64,000 nucleotides of DNA from Flavobacterium sp. LC2016-23 (GTDB taxonomy: Bacteria; Bacteroidota; Bacteroidia; Flavobacteriales; Flavobacteriaceae), in contig NZ_WKKE01000005.1 of NCBI RefSeq assembly GCF_009674775.1, positions 62,001 through 126,000 on the forward strand. Reading direction: 5' to 3'. Position 1 is the stretch's first letter; each line of letters starts with the position of its first letter. The position numbers and the translations under genes were made by a program. The notes below the pieces were generated by a model. That model had not been told where the DNA came from. It was given only the letters and a program-made list of their open reading frames with translations, and made no database searches. This document shows positions 9,808-18,910 of this stretch, piece after piece.

Positions 9808-11240
9808 TAAAACTGAAAATATATAAATTCTTTATAATCTGAATAGGTTCCGAGAGCGAGTATTGCTGCTATCGCCAGTGACAGTTTCAAAAGGCTTCTT
9901 TTGCCCGATAGCGGTTCGATTTTATTTCTGTTGTTCCATTCCACCAAAACAAACAGAACAATCATTAGCAGCAGTTCATAACTGTAACGTCCGTTGTCTA
10001 AATACTGGAAACTAAAATCCCTGCTGGTAATCATACGTTTTAAATACAGAACAGCATCTGTTATCGATTTAGCCCTAAAAAAGATCCAGGCTATGCAGGT
10101 CAGCGAAAAGGTATAGAGAATACTCAGCAGTACTTTTGCCGAATCGAAATTAAATTTCAGCTGAATAGCGTCCATATTGTTTCGGTTGCTGTTGGATAAA
10201 AGCAGGGGAAGGAAATAAACAGCATTTATAAATCCCCATACTACATAGGTCCAATTGGCTCCGTGCCAGAATCCGCTGACCACAAAAATGATAAAGGTAT
10301 TTCTGATCTTCATCCAAAGACCGCCTTTGCTGCCACCCAACGGAATATAAAGATAATCGCGAAACCAGGAAGATAGCGAAATATGCCAGCGACGCCAGAA
10401 CTCGGCAATATCTCTTGAGAAATAAGGGTAATTGAAATTTCGCAACAAGTCCAGACCAAACAATTTCGAAACGCCTAATGCAATATCAGAATACCCTGAA
10501 AAGTCACCATAAATCTGAAAGGCAAAATATACCGCCCCTAAAATAAGAGAGAACGTATTCATGGAAGTATAATGATCAAAAATAGCATTGGCATAAACAG
10601 CACAGGTATCTGCAATAACTACTTTCTTGACCAATCCCCAGATGATTTGATAAATTCCTTCTTTCGCCACCTGAAAATTAAACTCCCGCTTTACTTTTAC
10701 CTGTGGCAATAAGTGTGTCGCTCTTTCGATCGGACCTGCCACCAGAAGTGGAAAATAGCTTACAAAGAGCGAATAATCTACAAAATTGTATTCGGCTTTT
10801 ATTCGCTTATAATAAATATCAATAACATAGGATAATCCATGGAACGTATAAAATGAAATTCCGACCGGCAGGATTACATTCAATAAAACCGGACTGGCCT
10901 TAATTCCCACTGAGCCTAATAATTCTGAAAAAGAAGCGGCAAAAAAGTTATAGTATTTAAAAATTCCCAGAAATCCTAAATTGACTAAAATACTCAGCCA
11001 AAACCAAAATTTACGGCTTTTTTCAGACCTCCCTTTTTCAATCTGAATACCGGTATAATAATCCAGAAAAGTTGAAAAAACAAGTAAGAATAAAAACCTC
11101 CAGTCCCAGCAGGAATAGAAATAATAACTCGCAACAATCAATAAAGCATTTTGTGTGCTTTTGGTTTTATTGAAAACAAACCAATAGAGAAAAAAAACGA
11201 CTGGTAAAAAAACAGCAAACGCCAGGGAGTTAAAAAACAT
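9807..11240 (-). CDS. MBOAT family membrane O-acyltransferase (AlgI/DltB-like)
   Basis: A 477-residue polytopic protein, about 11-12 hydrophobic segments. It contains the MBOAT signatures PLLVAGPIERATHL, FWRRWHISLSSWFRDYLYIPLGG (seen at 281-303) and GFWHGANWTYVVWG, whose His (326) is the conserved catalytic residue. Family members pass an acyl group, usually acetyl, across the inner membrane for esterification of an exported polysaccharide. The SGNH partner follows directly with a one-base overlap. Together they imply O-acylation of the Region D glycan after export or during assembly. Confidence 0.92.
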   Translation of the reverse strand: MFFNSLAFAVFLPVVFFLYWFVFNKTKSTQNALLIVASYYFYSCWDWRFLFLLVFSTFLDYYTGIQIEKGRSEKSRKFWFWLSILVNLGFLGIFKYYNFFAASFSELLGSVGIKASPVLLNVILPVGISFYTFHGLSYVIDIYYKRIKAEYNFVDYSLFVSYFPLLVAGPIERATHLLPQVKVKREFNFQVAKEGIYQIIWGLVKKVVIADTCAVYANAIFDHYTSMNTFSLILGAVYFAFQIYGDFSGYSDIALGVSKLFGLDLLRNFNYPYFSRDIAEFWRRWHISLSSWFRDYLYIPLGGSKGGLWMKIRNTFIIFVVSGFWHGANWTYVVWGFINAVYFLPLLLSNSNRNNMDAIQLKFNFDSAKVLLSILYTFSLTCIAWIFFRAKSITDAVLYLKRMITSRDFSFQYLDNGRYSYELLLMIVLFVLVEWNNRNKIEPLSGKRSLLKLSLAIAAILALGTYSDYKEFIYFQF

Positions 11241-11267
11241 AAATTAAATTAATTATTAAAGTACAGC

Positions 11268-11285
11268 GGCAATCTGTTTATTGCC
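11268..11285. repeat. Short inverted repeat between acetyltransferase and MBOAT genes
   Basis: GGCAAT and ATTGCC form a perfect 6-bp inverted repeat around a 6-base loop in the 54-base gap before the MBOAT start. There is no U-tract after it in the direction of transcription, so it is not a convincing terminator. It may be an mRNA hairpin or chance. Confidence 0.35.
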
Positions 11286-11294
11286 AAAACCGGA

Positions 11295-11936
11295 TTACTT
11301 AAGCCATTTGATAATGAAATCATGAATCGGGATATAAAAATCTCCCACATTTTCTTCTACTTTTTCCGGGCTCCAGTGCCACCATTGTATTTTTTTCATT
11401 TTGTCGATGGTATCCAGATCGTATTTCATTTTTACAATTGCTGCCGGAATGCCTCCGACAACGGCATAATCCGGAACATCTTTTGTGACCACTGAACCTG
11501 CAAGGACGGTAACGCCATCCCCGATTTTTACGTTGGGCAAAATTATGGCATTCATTCCAATCCACACATCATTGCCAAGGATCGTTTTACTTTCCTCTGT
11601 TTTTATATTTTTTTTAAAATCAGACTGCGTTTGTGAACCAATAGGCAAATCTTTATTGACAAGATGATTAAAGTGAGGAAAGGCTGTCACTTCACTTAAC
11701 GTATGATGTCCAGAATCTAATATAAAATGAACATCATTGGCAATAGAACAGTATTTCCCGATTTCTAATCCCGAGTTTTGATGCCACTGCCACACAAACG
11801 CACCATTGTGATAGGTTTTATAGCCAATGGATACATTTTTTGCCTGATGCAAATAGGTTTTATTTTGGCCTTTTAGAAAGTCCAGATGTCCTTTTCCAAG
11901 AATTACCCAAGCTATTTTTCGCAGAAACTGTTTCAT
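11295..11936 (-). CDS. CatB-related O-acetyltransferase (left-handed beta-helix, XAT type)
   Basis: A 213-residue hexapeptide-repeat protein. A coil begins at [15 protein letters not shown], with the candidate catalytic His in GHHTL, and the helix resumes at [15 protein letters not shown] through [12 protein letters not shown], ending with the usual [10 protein letters not shown]. The insertion between the two coil blocks is typical of the xenobiotic acetyltransferase/CatB/VatD subgroup. It would acetylate a hydroxyl of a sugar using acetyl-CoA in the cytoplasm, probably on the Region D glycan or its nonulosonate. I see no N-terminal Rossmann domain, so it is not PglD-like. Confidence 0.85.
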   Translation of the reverse strand: MKQFLRKIAWVILGKGHLDFLKGQNKTYLHQAKNVSIGYKTYHNGAFVWQWHQNSGLEIGKYCSIANDVHFILDSGHHTLSEVTAFPHFNHLVNKDLPIGSQTQSDFKKNIKTEESKTILGNDVWIGMNAIILPNVKIGDGVTVLAGSVVTKDVPDYAVVGGIPAAIVKMKYDLDTIDKMKKIQWWHWSPEKVEENVGDFYIPIHDFIIKWLK

Positions 11937-11971
11937 TTTACTTTTCGTTTACTTCGTTCATGTAAGTGAAA

Positions 11972-13093
11972 TTAGAAATCCTTAAACTGCTTTTGGTGAT
12001 TCAGCTGCCAAATATCGTTTTTCTTTAGGGAATCCAAAAATAATTCGCTGCTGTTTCCCTGTCCAAAATCATTGGTTGCTACCTGAACTTTGTGCGAATC
12101 TATAACAGAAAGGGCTTCTTTTATACTTTCCTGTGAATAATCAGTATTGATAATATCGGCATGAACGGCTCTGTTCTGCTGACGGGTTCCGATATTAATG
12201 ATAGGGATGCCATAATACGGCGCTTCGCGAATTCCGGCGCTGCTGTTACCTATTATAAACTGACTGTTTTTTAATAAGGTCAGAAAATATTCAAAACGAA
12301 GCGATGGAAAAACCCTGAATCTGGTATTTTGTTTTAATCTTTCATAAGAATCCAGAATGAACTGGCTTCCTAAATCATTGTTAGGAAAAATGACCAGATA
12401 ATTATGGTTGTCCTGCAGCAAACAATCGACAAAAGCTGTCGTATATTCCTCCATGGCCTGAAATTCAGTTGTCACGGGATGAAACATTACGATCGCAAAT
12501 TTTTCAAAAGGAACCTGATAATATTTTTTTGCGGTTTCTAAATCAGGAAGTTTATCCGAAAACATAATATCAATATCGGGTGAACCAATGGTAAAAACAG
12601 ATTCTTTTATTTCCCCCATCTGAATCAGCCTTTTCGCAGCCTCATTATTCGACACAAAATGAATGTGGCTTAATTTGCTAACGCTGTGACGGATTAATTC
12701 ATCTACGGTACCTGAAACTTCTCCTCCTTCAATATGGGCTACCAGAATATTATTCAAAGATCCCACAATGGCACCTGCGAGGGTTTCGACACGATCACCA
12801 TGTACGACAATCATATCGGGATTTATAATTTTACAATAATGGGATAATCCTTCGATGGTTTTCGCCAAAGTCAGATCCATTGTGGTTTCGTGCGTGTGAT
12901 TTTCGAAAGTAAATACGTTTTTAAAATTGCAACGCTCAATTTCGATTAAGGTATAGCCATAAATTTCCTGAAGATGCATACCGGTTACAAATACAAAGAC
13001 TTCAAAATCCGGTTGTTGCTCCAGAATTGAAATCAAAGATTTTATTTTGCCAAAATCGGCACGTGTTCCGGTTAGGAAAAGAATTTTTTTCAT
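11972..13093 (-). CDS. neuC: Hydrolysing UDP-HexNAc 2-epimerase (NeuC/LegG-like)
   Basis: A 373-residue GT-B-like epimerase. GTRADFGK (9-16), HGDRVE (98-103) and HIEGGE (120-125) are signatures of the hydrolysing 2-epimerases, and GTRADFGK rather than GTRPE places it with NeuC/LegG instead of the non-hydrolysing WecB. The reaction releases ManNAc from UDP-GlcNAc, or the 6-deoxy diacetamido mannose analogue from UDP-bacillosamine. It belongs to a set with NeuB (13897) and NeuA (14959), split by one glycosyltransferase. Neuraminic versus legionaminic acid cannot be decided here. The stop of the upstream gene and this start overlap by one base. Confidence 0.87.
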   Translation of the reverse strand: MKKILFLTGTRADFGKIKSLISILEQQPDFEVFVFVTGMHLQEIYGYTLIEIERCNFKNVFTFENHTHETTMDLTLAKTIEGLSHYCKIINPDMIVVHGDRVETLAGAIVGSLNNILVAHIEGGEVSGTVDELIRHSVSKLSHIHFVSNNEAAKRLIQMGEIKESVFTIGSPDIDIMFSDKLPDLETAKKYYQVPFEKFAIVMFHPVTTEFQAMEEYTTAFVDCLLQDNHNYLVIFPNNDLGSQFILDSYERLKQNTRFRVFPSLRFEYFLTLLKNSQFIIGNSSAGIREAPYYGIPIINIGTRQQNRAVHADIINTDYSQESIKEALSVIDSHKVQVATNDFGQGNSSELFLDSLKKNDIWQLNHQKQFKDF

Positions 13094-13884
13094 TAATTGG
13101 AGACTTTCTTTTTTAACTCTTTACGGATTTCAATTTTAGCTTTTAAAATTAGAAAATCATAGCTTACCAACTTCCAATATCTTTTGGTGTTTACAATGGT
13201 AATTTTTTTTATAAACGAAAGAATAATGGTAACGAGGCCCGGGAACTTCTTTTTATGCAGAAGGTATTCTGAGATCGTTTCATTTTTATATCGTAAAGCA
13301 TTTGATTTTTCACTTCTTTTTATAAAATAAAAAAAAGTCTCATTCAAATCTAAAAGTTGAAATCCATTGTTGACCACTCTTTCTGACCATTCTTTATCCT
13401 CGCTAAATAGCAGTTCTTCATCAAATTTGAACTGGTCCCATGCCGCTTTGCTCACTAAAGCGCAACCGGTCATTAAACCATATTTTAAAGGTTCTACTAT
13501 CTTAAAATTATTTTCAACAGCTCTTTTATAATTTTCAATGCTGTTTATATATCGGATTCCGGCAATATTTTCGTTATGCTCTAAAGCTTCCAGTGTATTT
13601 CTAAAAAAACTCTTCCCTATTGGAATCGCATGAGAACTGAGAAGCAAAACATACTTTGACACCGCAGCTTCAATACCAACATTGGTCGCCCGTCCATAAC
13701 TAAAATTCTCTATGGTCACTACTCTGCATTTGTACCTTGAGGCAATCTGTACGCTATCATCAGTCGAGTTATTATCGACTATAATAATTTCATCATAATC
13801 TCCTGAATAAACATTTGTGATTATTGATAAAATATTTTCTAAAGCTCTGGCTTCATTTTTATTTCTAATAACGATAGATATCAT
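13093..13884 (-). CDS. Glycosyltransferase family 2 with atypical DxD region
   Basis: A 263-residue GT-A protein beginning MISIVIRNKNEARAL, with IIIVDNNSTDDSV for nucleotide binding. The place of the metal-binding DxD reads LLLSSHAIP, so the usual aspartates are missing. A later SEDKEWSERV could supply the catalytic acid. It lies inside the neuC/neuB/neuA set, so a role in adding or following a nonulosonate is possible by position only. The C-terminal ~60 residues are basic and hydrophobic, suggesting membrane association. Confidence 0.8.
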   Translation of the reverse strand: MISIVIRNKNEARALENILSIITNVYSGDYDEIIIVDNNSTDDSVQIASRYKCRVVTIENFSYGRATNVGIEAAVSKYVLLLSSHAIPIGKSFFRNTLEALEHNENIAGIRYINSIENYKRAVENNFKIVEPLKYGLMTGCALVSKAAWDQFKFDEELLFSEDKEWSERVVNNGFQLLDLNETFFYFIKRSEKSNALRYKNETISEYLLHKKKFPGLVTIILSFIKKITIVNTKRYWKLVSYDFLILKAKIEIRKELKKKVSN

Positions 13885-13896
13885 ACTACAATTATA

Positions 13897-14937
13897 TTAT
13901 TGAAAATCAGTAAAATCTAATTGCTCATCATTTTCTATATCTCTCGTGGCTGCTTTTCCAATTAGATCATTGAAATGTTCCGCCAGGATTTTACCGGTAC
14001 CCGGGCGTTTTACCCAAATATTTTCTTTAGATAGTTTTTCTCCTTCTTTAATGGATGCGATGGCGCAAACTGTTGCAAAGGCAAAATCAATGGTGACTTG
14101 TTCTTCTAATGCCGGTTTTTTTGTCCCGCCGCGCATTAAGGCTATTTCGGCACTGGATACAATTAATTCTCCGCAGGCTTTTTCATCCATGCTGCAAACA
14201 ATATCCGGACCAGTTCGTTGCATATGGTCTGTAAAATGCCGCTCTAAAATACTGGCTCCAAGAGCAGCAGCACCAAGACAGGCATTGTTATTTAGGGTAT
14301 GATCACTCAGTCCGAATACTTTATCGGGAAAGGCCTGGTGCAGCTCGGTCATCGCGCCAAAACGCACCAGATGTATGGGTGTTGGATACAGGTTTGTAGT
14401 GTGCAGTAAAGCAACAGGAATTTGATGTTTATCGAAAATCGCTACTGCTTTCTGAATGCTTTCTATGGTATTCATACCGGTACTTAAAATGACAGGTTTG
14501 CCAAAAGAAGCGATATGTTCTAATAAAGGGTAATTGTTACATTCTCCGGAACCAATTTTGTAAGCGGGAATATCAAATTTCTTTAATCGTTCTGCTGCTG
14601 CGCGTGAAAATGGTGTCGAGATGAAGATCATTCCTTTACTTTCCACATATTCTTTAAGTTCCAACTCCTCAGCTTCATTAAGGGAACAGCGTTCCATGAT
14701 TTCATAAATAGAAACATCTGCATTACCGGGAATTACTTTTTTTGCGGCGCCGCTCATTTCGTCTTCCACAATATGTGTCTGGTGCTTTACCACCTCAACG
14801 CCTGCTCTGTGTGCTGCATCAACCATTTCTTTGGCAACTACAAGAGAACCTTCGTGATTAATTCCTATTTCGGCAATAACTAAGGGTGGAAAATCGGGTC
14901 CGATTTTTCTACCGGCAATTTCTATAAATGGGTTCAT
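13897..14937 (-). CDS. neuB: N-acetylneuraminate/legionaminate synthase (NeuB/LegI family)
   Basis: A 346-residue two-domain protein. The TIM-barrel part has [37 protein letters not shown] and [10 protein letters not shown], all NeuB-family landmarks. The last ~60 residues ([18 protein letters not shown] onward) form the SAF/antifreeze-like domain. It condenses phosphoenolpyruvate with a mannosamine derivative to give a nine-carbon nonulosonic acid. It differs clearly from the second synthase at 48267-49307, which is of PseI type. Neighbouring NeuC and NeuA complete a three-step CMP-nonulosonate route. Confidence 0.88.
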   Translation of the reverse strand: MNPFIEIAGRKIGPDFPPLVIAEIGINHEGSLVVAKEMVDAAHRAGVEVVKHQTHIVEDEMSGAAKKVIPGNADVSIYEIMERCSLNEAEELELKEYVESKGMIFISTPFSRAAAERLKKFDIPAYKIGSGECNNYPLLEHIASFGKPVILSTGMNTIESIQKAVAIFDKHQIPVALLHTTNLYPTPIHLVRFGAMTELHQAFPDKVFGLSDHTLNNNACLGAAALGASILERHFTDHMQRTGPDIVCSMDEKACGELIVSSAEIALMRGGTKKPALEEQVTIDFAFATVCAIASIKEGEKLSKENIWVKRPGTGKILAEHFNDLIGKAATRDIENDEQLDFTDFQ

Positions 14938-14958
14938 AAAAGGAATGGTATTTTTATG

Positions 14959-15624
14959 TTATAACTGTTTTTGAAATAGATACTCCGCATAGTCAAAATC
15001 TTCCGGGGTATCAATATCAAGTTGTGCAAAAATATGATTTACTTCGAATGGAAAAGCATTTTCTGAAATAATAATATCATTCCTAATTAAGGATGCTTTT
15101 GTGATGTATACTAATCCGTTTTCAAAGAAAAGCGGCTCTAAATCCTGGCTTCGCTGGCCAATGGTATAATTAAACGGAATAAATTTCCGGTCTATGATCT
15201 TTCCGAATTTCTGATGGTTCCGGGTAACGGTAAATAAACTGTCAAAGTTTCCTTTTTGATAGGCTTCAAAAGTTTCGGCTATCAGATTCTTTGGCCGTAA
15301 CGGATTGGTCGCCTGAAGCAAAATCACGTTTTCAATAGCATTACTTTGAATAGCTTCCAAAGCATGTCTCAAAGCAGAAACCGTAGGCTCTAAATCACCC
15401 GAAATAGCGGCTGGCCTGTCAATTACTTTTGCGCCAAATTGCAGTGCTGTTTTTTTTATTTCTTCATTATCTGTTGAAACATATACCTCATCAATTATGT
15501 CGCTGTTTTGCTGCGCATATAAAATAGAATGTGCCAGCAAAGGCAGGCTTCCCAAAACCTGGATATTTTTATCGGGAATTCTTTTGGAACCTCCACGAGC
15601 CGGTATTAGTGCTATCGTTTTCAT
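14959..15624 (-). CDS. neuA: CMP-nonulosonate cytidylyltransferase (NeuA family)
   Basis: A 221-residue protein opening with IPARGGSKRIPDKN (7-20), the CTP-binding signature of acylneuraminate cytidylyltransferases, followed by VSTDNEEI and LLQATNPLRP. It has the short, single-domain length of bacterial NeuA/LegF/PseF. It activates the product of the adjacent NeuB with CTP. A paralogue serves the pseudaminate set at 50699-51391. The gap to neuB is 21 bases, consistent with one operon. Confidence 0.9.
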   Translation of the reverse strand: MKTIALIPARGGSKRIPDKNIQVLGSLPLLAHSILYAQQNSDIIDEVYVSTDNEEIKKTALQFGAKVIDRPAAISGDLEPTVSALRHALEAIQSNAIENVILLQATNPLRPKNLIAETFEAYQKGNFDSLFTVTRNHQKFGKIIDRKFIPFNYTIGQRSQDLEPLFFENGLVYITKASLIRNDIIISENAFPFEVNHIFAQLDIDTPEDFDYAEYLFQKQL

Positions 15625-15638
15625 TTTTTTTATTTTTA

Positions 15639-16706
15639 TTAAACGGGATTTTCAGATAGCGTCAGACTTTTTTTGTTTCCTTTCACTTTCTCCAGAATCG
15701 GTTTTTCAATATAAATATATGTTATGGAAGAAATCAGAATCAGTATACCCACTCTTATCAGAAGAGAAACGTTCAAATCCTCAATATGCAGGTATTTTTT
15801 AATCCTGTAATTGCTTATAAAAAAACAAACCGGGTATTGCAGAATGTAGACCCCAAAACTAATCTCCCCTAAGAATACAAATAGTTTCTTTTGAAATAAT
15901 TGGGTAATTACTCCTGTATTAAGTGAGATTAAAAGTATCAATGGAACAAAAAGTAAAGCCGATGCACTGTGCAGGTTGAATCCAAATGGAAATTTTAGGG
16001 CTAAAATGACCAAAGCAGCAAACACAAGAATTAACAAATCGTAATTTCTTTTCTTTTCATTCAGATACTTTATGAAAAGCAGTCCGGCCAGATTCCCTGC
16101 TAAAAACTGGTGGAGGTGTAATAACGGATTGTAGAGTATAAAGTCCTTCATATACATGGAATCACTCGCTCCAAAATTTACAAATAATACATTTGTTACT
16201 ATTTGAGTAAAGATCCAAAATAAAACGATAGCCATTGAAATTCGTTTCAAAGCTATTTTTTTATACACTTCATTAAACACAAAAGGAAAAATGGCATAAA
16301 ACAACACTTCGACGGATAAGGACCAGGCCGGAAAATTAAACGAAAGCGCTTTTCCCGGAATCCAGGCCTGAACCATGAAAATATTTAAAAAAAATCCGGA
16401 GAAATCAAATTCGGCAGCTTTTAACTGTACAAAAATTACCAGGATTACAGCCAAAAAATACAAAGGGTAAATTCTTGCAAACCTGTTTTTAAAATACGCT
16501 ATGAAGGGAACAAAAGGTTTATTCCCGTATGCAATAACCATCACAAATCCTGAGAGTATAAAAAAATAACTCACACTGATGTTTGCATTCTGAAAAATAA
16601 ATGCCAGCTGCGGATTCTCTGTAAAAATGCTTCCGCCACCATAATGAAAGATAACAATTGAAACTGCAGCCAGAAATCTGGTAAAGGTTAATTGGTCTAT
16701 TCTCAT
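15639..16706 (-). CDS. Acyltransferase family 3 (OafA-like), tandem copy 2
   Basis: A 355-residue protein with about ten hydrophobic segments. It has the family landmarks FHYGG (20-24, conserved His), FFILSGFVMVIAYG, NRFARIYPLYFLA, PAWSLSVEVLFYAIFPF and FLGEISFGVYILQYP. These inner-membrane enzymes acetylate or otherwise acylate surface sugars. It lacks the C-terminal SGNH domain of long OafA proteins. The next gene upstream is a close paralogue of almost equal length, so the pair looks like a local duplication. The specific acceptor is unknown. Confidence 0.9.
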   Translation of the reverse strand: MRIDQLTFTRFLAAVSIVIFHYGGGSIFTENPQLAFIFQNANISVSYFFILSGFVMVIAYGNKPFVPFIAYFKNRFARIYPLYFLAVILVIFVQLKAAEFDFSGFFLNIFMVQAWIPGKALSFNFPAWSLSVEVLFYAIFPFVFNEVYKKIALKRISMAIVLFWIFTQIVTNVLFVNFGASDSMYMKDFILYNPLLHLHQFLAGNLAGLLFIKYLNEKKRNYDLLILVFAALVILALKFPFGFNLHSASALLFVPLILLISLNTGVITQLFQKKLFVFLGEISFGVYILQYPVCFFISNYRIKKYLHIEDLNVSLLIRVGILILISSITYIYIEKPILEKVKGNKKSLTLSENPV

Positions 16707-16741
16707 ATTCTGTTTACATTCTTTTATTGCTCTTCTTTAAT

Positions 16742-17797
16742 TTAGGCCAGTACGGGTTTATTTTTAATTTTTATTTTATTCTGAATAGGTTTCTCGATAT
16801 AGATATAAACTACTGCAGAGAAAATAATTAAAATAAAAAATCTGATAAAAAAGACGATTGTCGGATCGGTTAGGTGCAAATATTTATTTACGGTATAGGC
16901 GCTTATTAAACAATAGATGGGATGCTGAAAAATATAAATTCCAAAACTGATCTCACCTAAAAAAACAAAGGCTCTTTTTTTGAACAGTTGCGTTATAAAT
17001 CCATTGTTTAGTGCGATGCAAAATATCAGGGGAATAAAAAACACGGCCAGTAATCCGTTATGAAAATTTAAGCTTAAGGGGAATTTCAGGGCCAGAATAA
17101 TCAGGGCCACTAATCCCAAAATCTGGAAATCATAATTTTTTTCCTTATGCTGCATTTTTTTGACAAAAAAGAAACCGGCAAGATTTCCAATCAAAAATTC
17201 ATTTAGGTGCATTACAGGATTGAATTTTAAAAATCTGGATATGCTTTCAGATTCACCATGTCCGTACAGAGAGAAAAATACATTGAAAACGACCTGACTT
17301 AAAATCCAAAACGAAATGATGTATACCGAAATTCTTTTAAAGGAGAATTTAGTAAAAAGCCAGTTCAAAACAAAAGGAAAGATCAGATAGAATATCAATT
17401 CGACAGATAATGACCATCCGGGAGGATTACCTGTTAAAACTTTAGCCGGAACCCAGGACTGAATCATAAAAAAGTTTAACAAGAAAGCTGATACGTCTAC
17501 ACTTTGGATTCGAATTTGCAGAAAAAGCATCATTAGCAGCGCCAAAAAATACAACGGGTAGATTCTGGCAAACCTGTTTCTGAAATAATCCTTAGCGGAA
17601 ATAGCTGATTTGTTTCCGTAAGCTATCATCATTACAAAACCCGATAAGATAAAAAAGTAGCTTACACATAGATCGGCATTATTGACGATGAAACTAACAT
17701 AATCATTATTAAACACAAAACTTTTTCCGCCGTAATGGAATGCAACAATGGAAATGGCGGCAAGAAATCTTGTAAAAGTCAACTGGTCTAATCTCAT
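16742..17797 (-). CDS. Acyltransferase family 3 (OafA-like), tandem copy 1
   Basis: A 351-residue polytopic acyltransferase with the same plan as its downstream neighbour: it starts MRLDQLTFTRFLAA, then FHYGG, FFILSGFVMMIAYG, NRFARIYPLYFLAL, PGWSLSVELIFYLIFPF, FLGEISFGIYIFQHP. By eye the two proteins agree over most of their length, while the loops and C-termini have diverged. The two may acylate different positions or sugars of the same glycan. It lies 3 bases after the upstream GT4 gene's stop, hence in the same operon. Confidence 0.9.
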   Translation of the reverse strand: MRLDQLTFTRFLAAISIVAFHYGGKSFVFNNDYVSFIVNNADLCVSYFFILSGFVMMIAYGNKSAISAKDYFRNRFARIYPLYFLALLMMLFLQIRIQSVDVSAFLLNFFMIQSWVPAKVLTGNPPGWSLSVELIFYLIFPFVLNWLFTKFSFKRISVYIISFWILSQVVFNVFFSLYGHGESESISRFLKFNPVMHLNEFLIGNLAGFFFVKKMQHKEKNYDFQILGLVALIILALKFPLSLNFHNGLLAVFFIPLIFCIALNNGFITQLFKKRAFVFLGEISFGIYIFQHPIYCLISAYTVNKYLHLTDPTIVFFIRFFILIIFSAVVYIYIEKPIQNKIKIKNKPVLA

Positions 17798-17800
17798 GCT

Positions 17801-18910
17801 TTAATTTTCTTTATTTTTTAATTTGTTTTTAGCTTTTTCAATAATTTCATTCATGCCTTCATTCCAGTTTTGCATCGCATACAAATCATCCGGAAATTTA
17901 GGGGTTTCAAAGTTTCCTTCCAGAAATTCGTTTATGGCGTTTTCCCATTCAGCAATGGAATGAGGATTTTCGATTAATTTTCCAAGTTTACCATATTGCA
18001 AAACTTCGGGAACACCTCCGAGGGCTGATGCAATGCAATAATTACCACAATGTAAAGCTTCTATCAGGCTAAGCCCGAAACCTTCCTGGCATAAGGTTGG
18101 AAAAAGATAACAATCGGAAGCCTGGTAATATTTAGGAAGCTCATCGTTGGGGATTCTGCCTAAAAATAATACGCCTTCAGTTTCTTCGCGCGGATCAGAG
18201 CCTATCACTACCAAAACGATATTTTTGTGCAGCCCGTAAATTTCCTTCCAGACATTTAAAATTAAATTCAGACCTTTTTTCGGCCTGTCCTGCGAGCACC
18301 AGACAAACACTTTTTTAGCATTGAAACCTAACTCTCTTTTTAGTTTTGTTTTTTCTAATTCGGAAATCTTAGTGAATTTTTGAGTATCAATAGCGTTGTG
18401 CAGTACCGAAAAATAACCCGGCAAAATACTAACCTGATTTTTATGCTGCCTGTAACTATCGTGAGTAAGTAAAACCATTTCATCGATGGCCTCATAAAAA
18501 TCCTTCGAATCTTTTTGTGTATAGGGTAAATACCCGTGATAGAAAAACTGAATATAACAGCGGTCAGCAATTCCTTTTGAAACCAGATAATTTTTAAGCG
18601 GTTTCACCATCCCGTAATTATCTACAATCTGAATGATGTATTTTTCATTAGGAACGATCAGCTTATTAAGCGCCTGAAAATATTCCTGATTTTTTTTCTT
18701 TAAAAATTTACGCTGCAATTTGTGCCAGAAAGTAAAATTGACAAAACTATATTGTATTGTCTTGTATGAGTTTTCTGGTTTCGGGCAAACGATACCATCA
18801 ATTTTATGTTTCCCTTCCAGATAATTTTTATAAAGGGTAGTCCAGCTTCCAATCTTTGAAAAAGGAAGCGGTGCCTGAGAAATAAGGATTACTTTAATAG
18901 CATTATCCAT
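17801..18910 (-). CDS. Glycosyltransferase family 4
   Basis: A 369-residue GT-B enzyme. The N-terminal part has ISQAPLPFSKIGSWTTLY, a GT4-like phosphate-binding loop. The C-terminal domain has KKGLNLILNVW and an E-x7-E motif (EGFGLSLIE) followed by LGGVPEVL. It starts the ten-gene run of transferases leading back to the ABC exporter and overlaps the upstream GT gene by 8 bases. Donor and acceptor are unknown. Confidence 0.9.
   Translation of the reverse strand: MDNAIKVILISQAPLPFSKIGSWTTLYKNYLEGKHKIDGIVCPKPENSYKTIQYSFVNFTFWHKLQRKFLKKKNQEYFQALNKLIVPNEKYIIQIVDNYGMVKPLKNYLVSKGIADRCYIQFFYHGYLPYTQKDSKDFYEAIDEMVLLTHDSYRQHKNQVSILPGYFSVLHNAIDTQKFTKISELEKTKLKRELGFNAKKVFVWCSQDRPKKGLNLILNVWKEIYGLHKNIVLVVIGSDPREETEGVLFLGRIPNDELPKYYQASDCYLFPTLCQEGFGLSLIEALHCGNYCIASALGGVPEVLQYGKLGKLIENPHSIAEWENAINEFLEGNFETPKFPDDLYAMQNWNEGMNEIIEKAKNKLKNKEN

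Noticed and set aside
11295..11936. PglD-type N-acetyltransferase to complete a bacillosamine route
   Set aside because: The protein is a CatB/XAT-type beta-helix without the N-terminal Rossmann part of PglD. The 19964-20647 protein is likewise WcaF/WbbJ-like.
13946..14302. Open frame of 118 codons on the + strand inside neuB
   Set aside because: It mirrors a well-supported gene on the other strand and has no family motifs. The many other + strand frames (for example 4211-4480, 7469-7795, 28030-28329 and 32083-32415) are rejected for the same reason.
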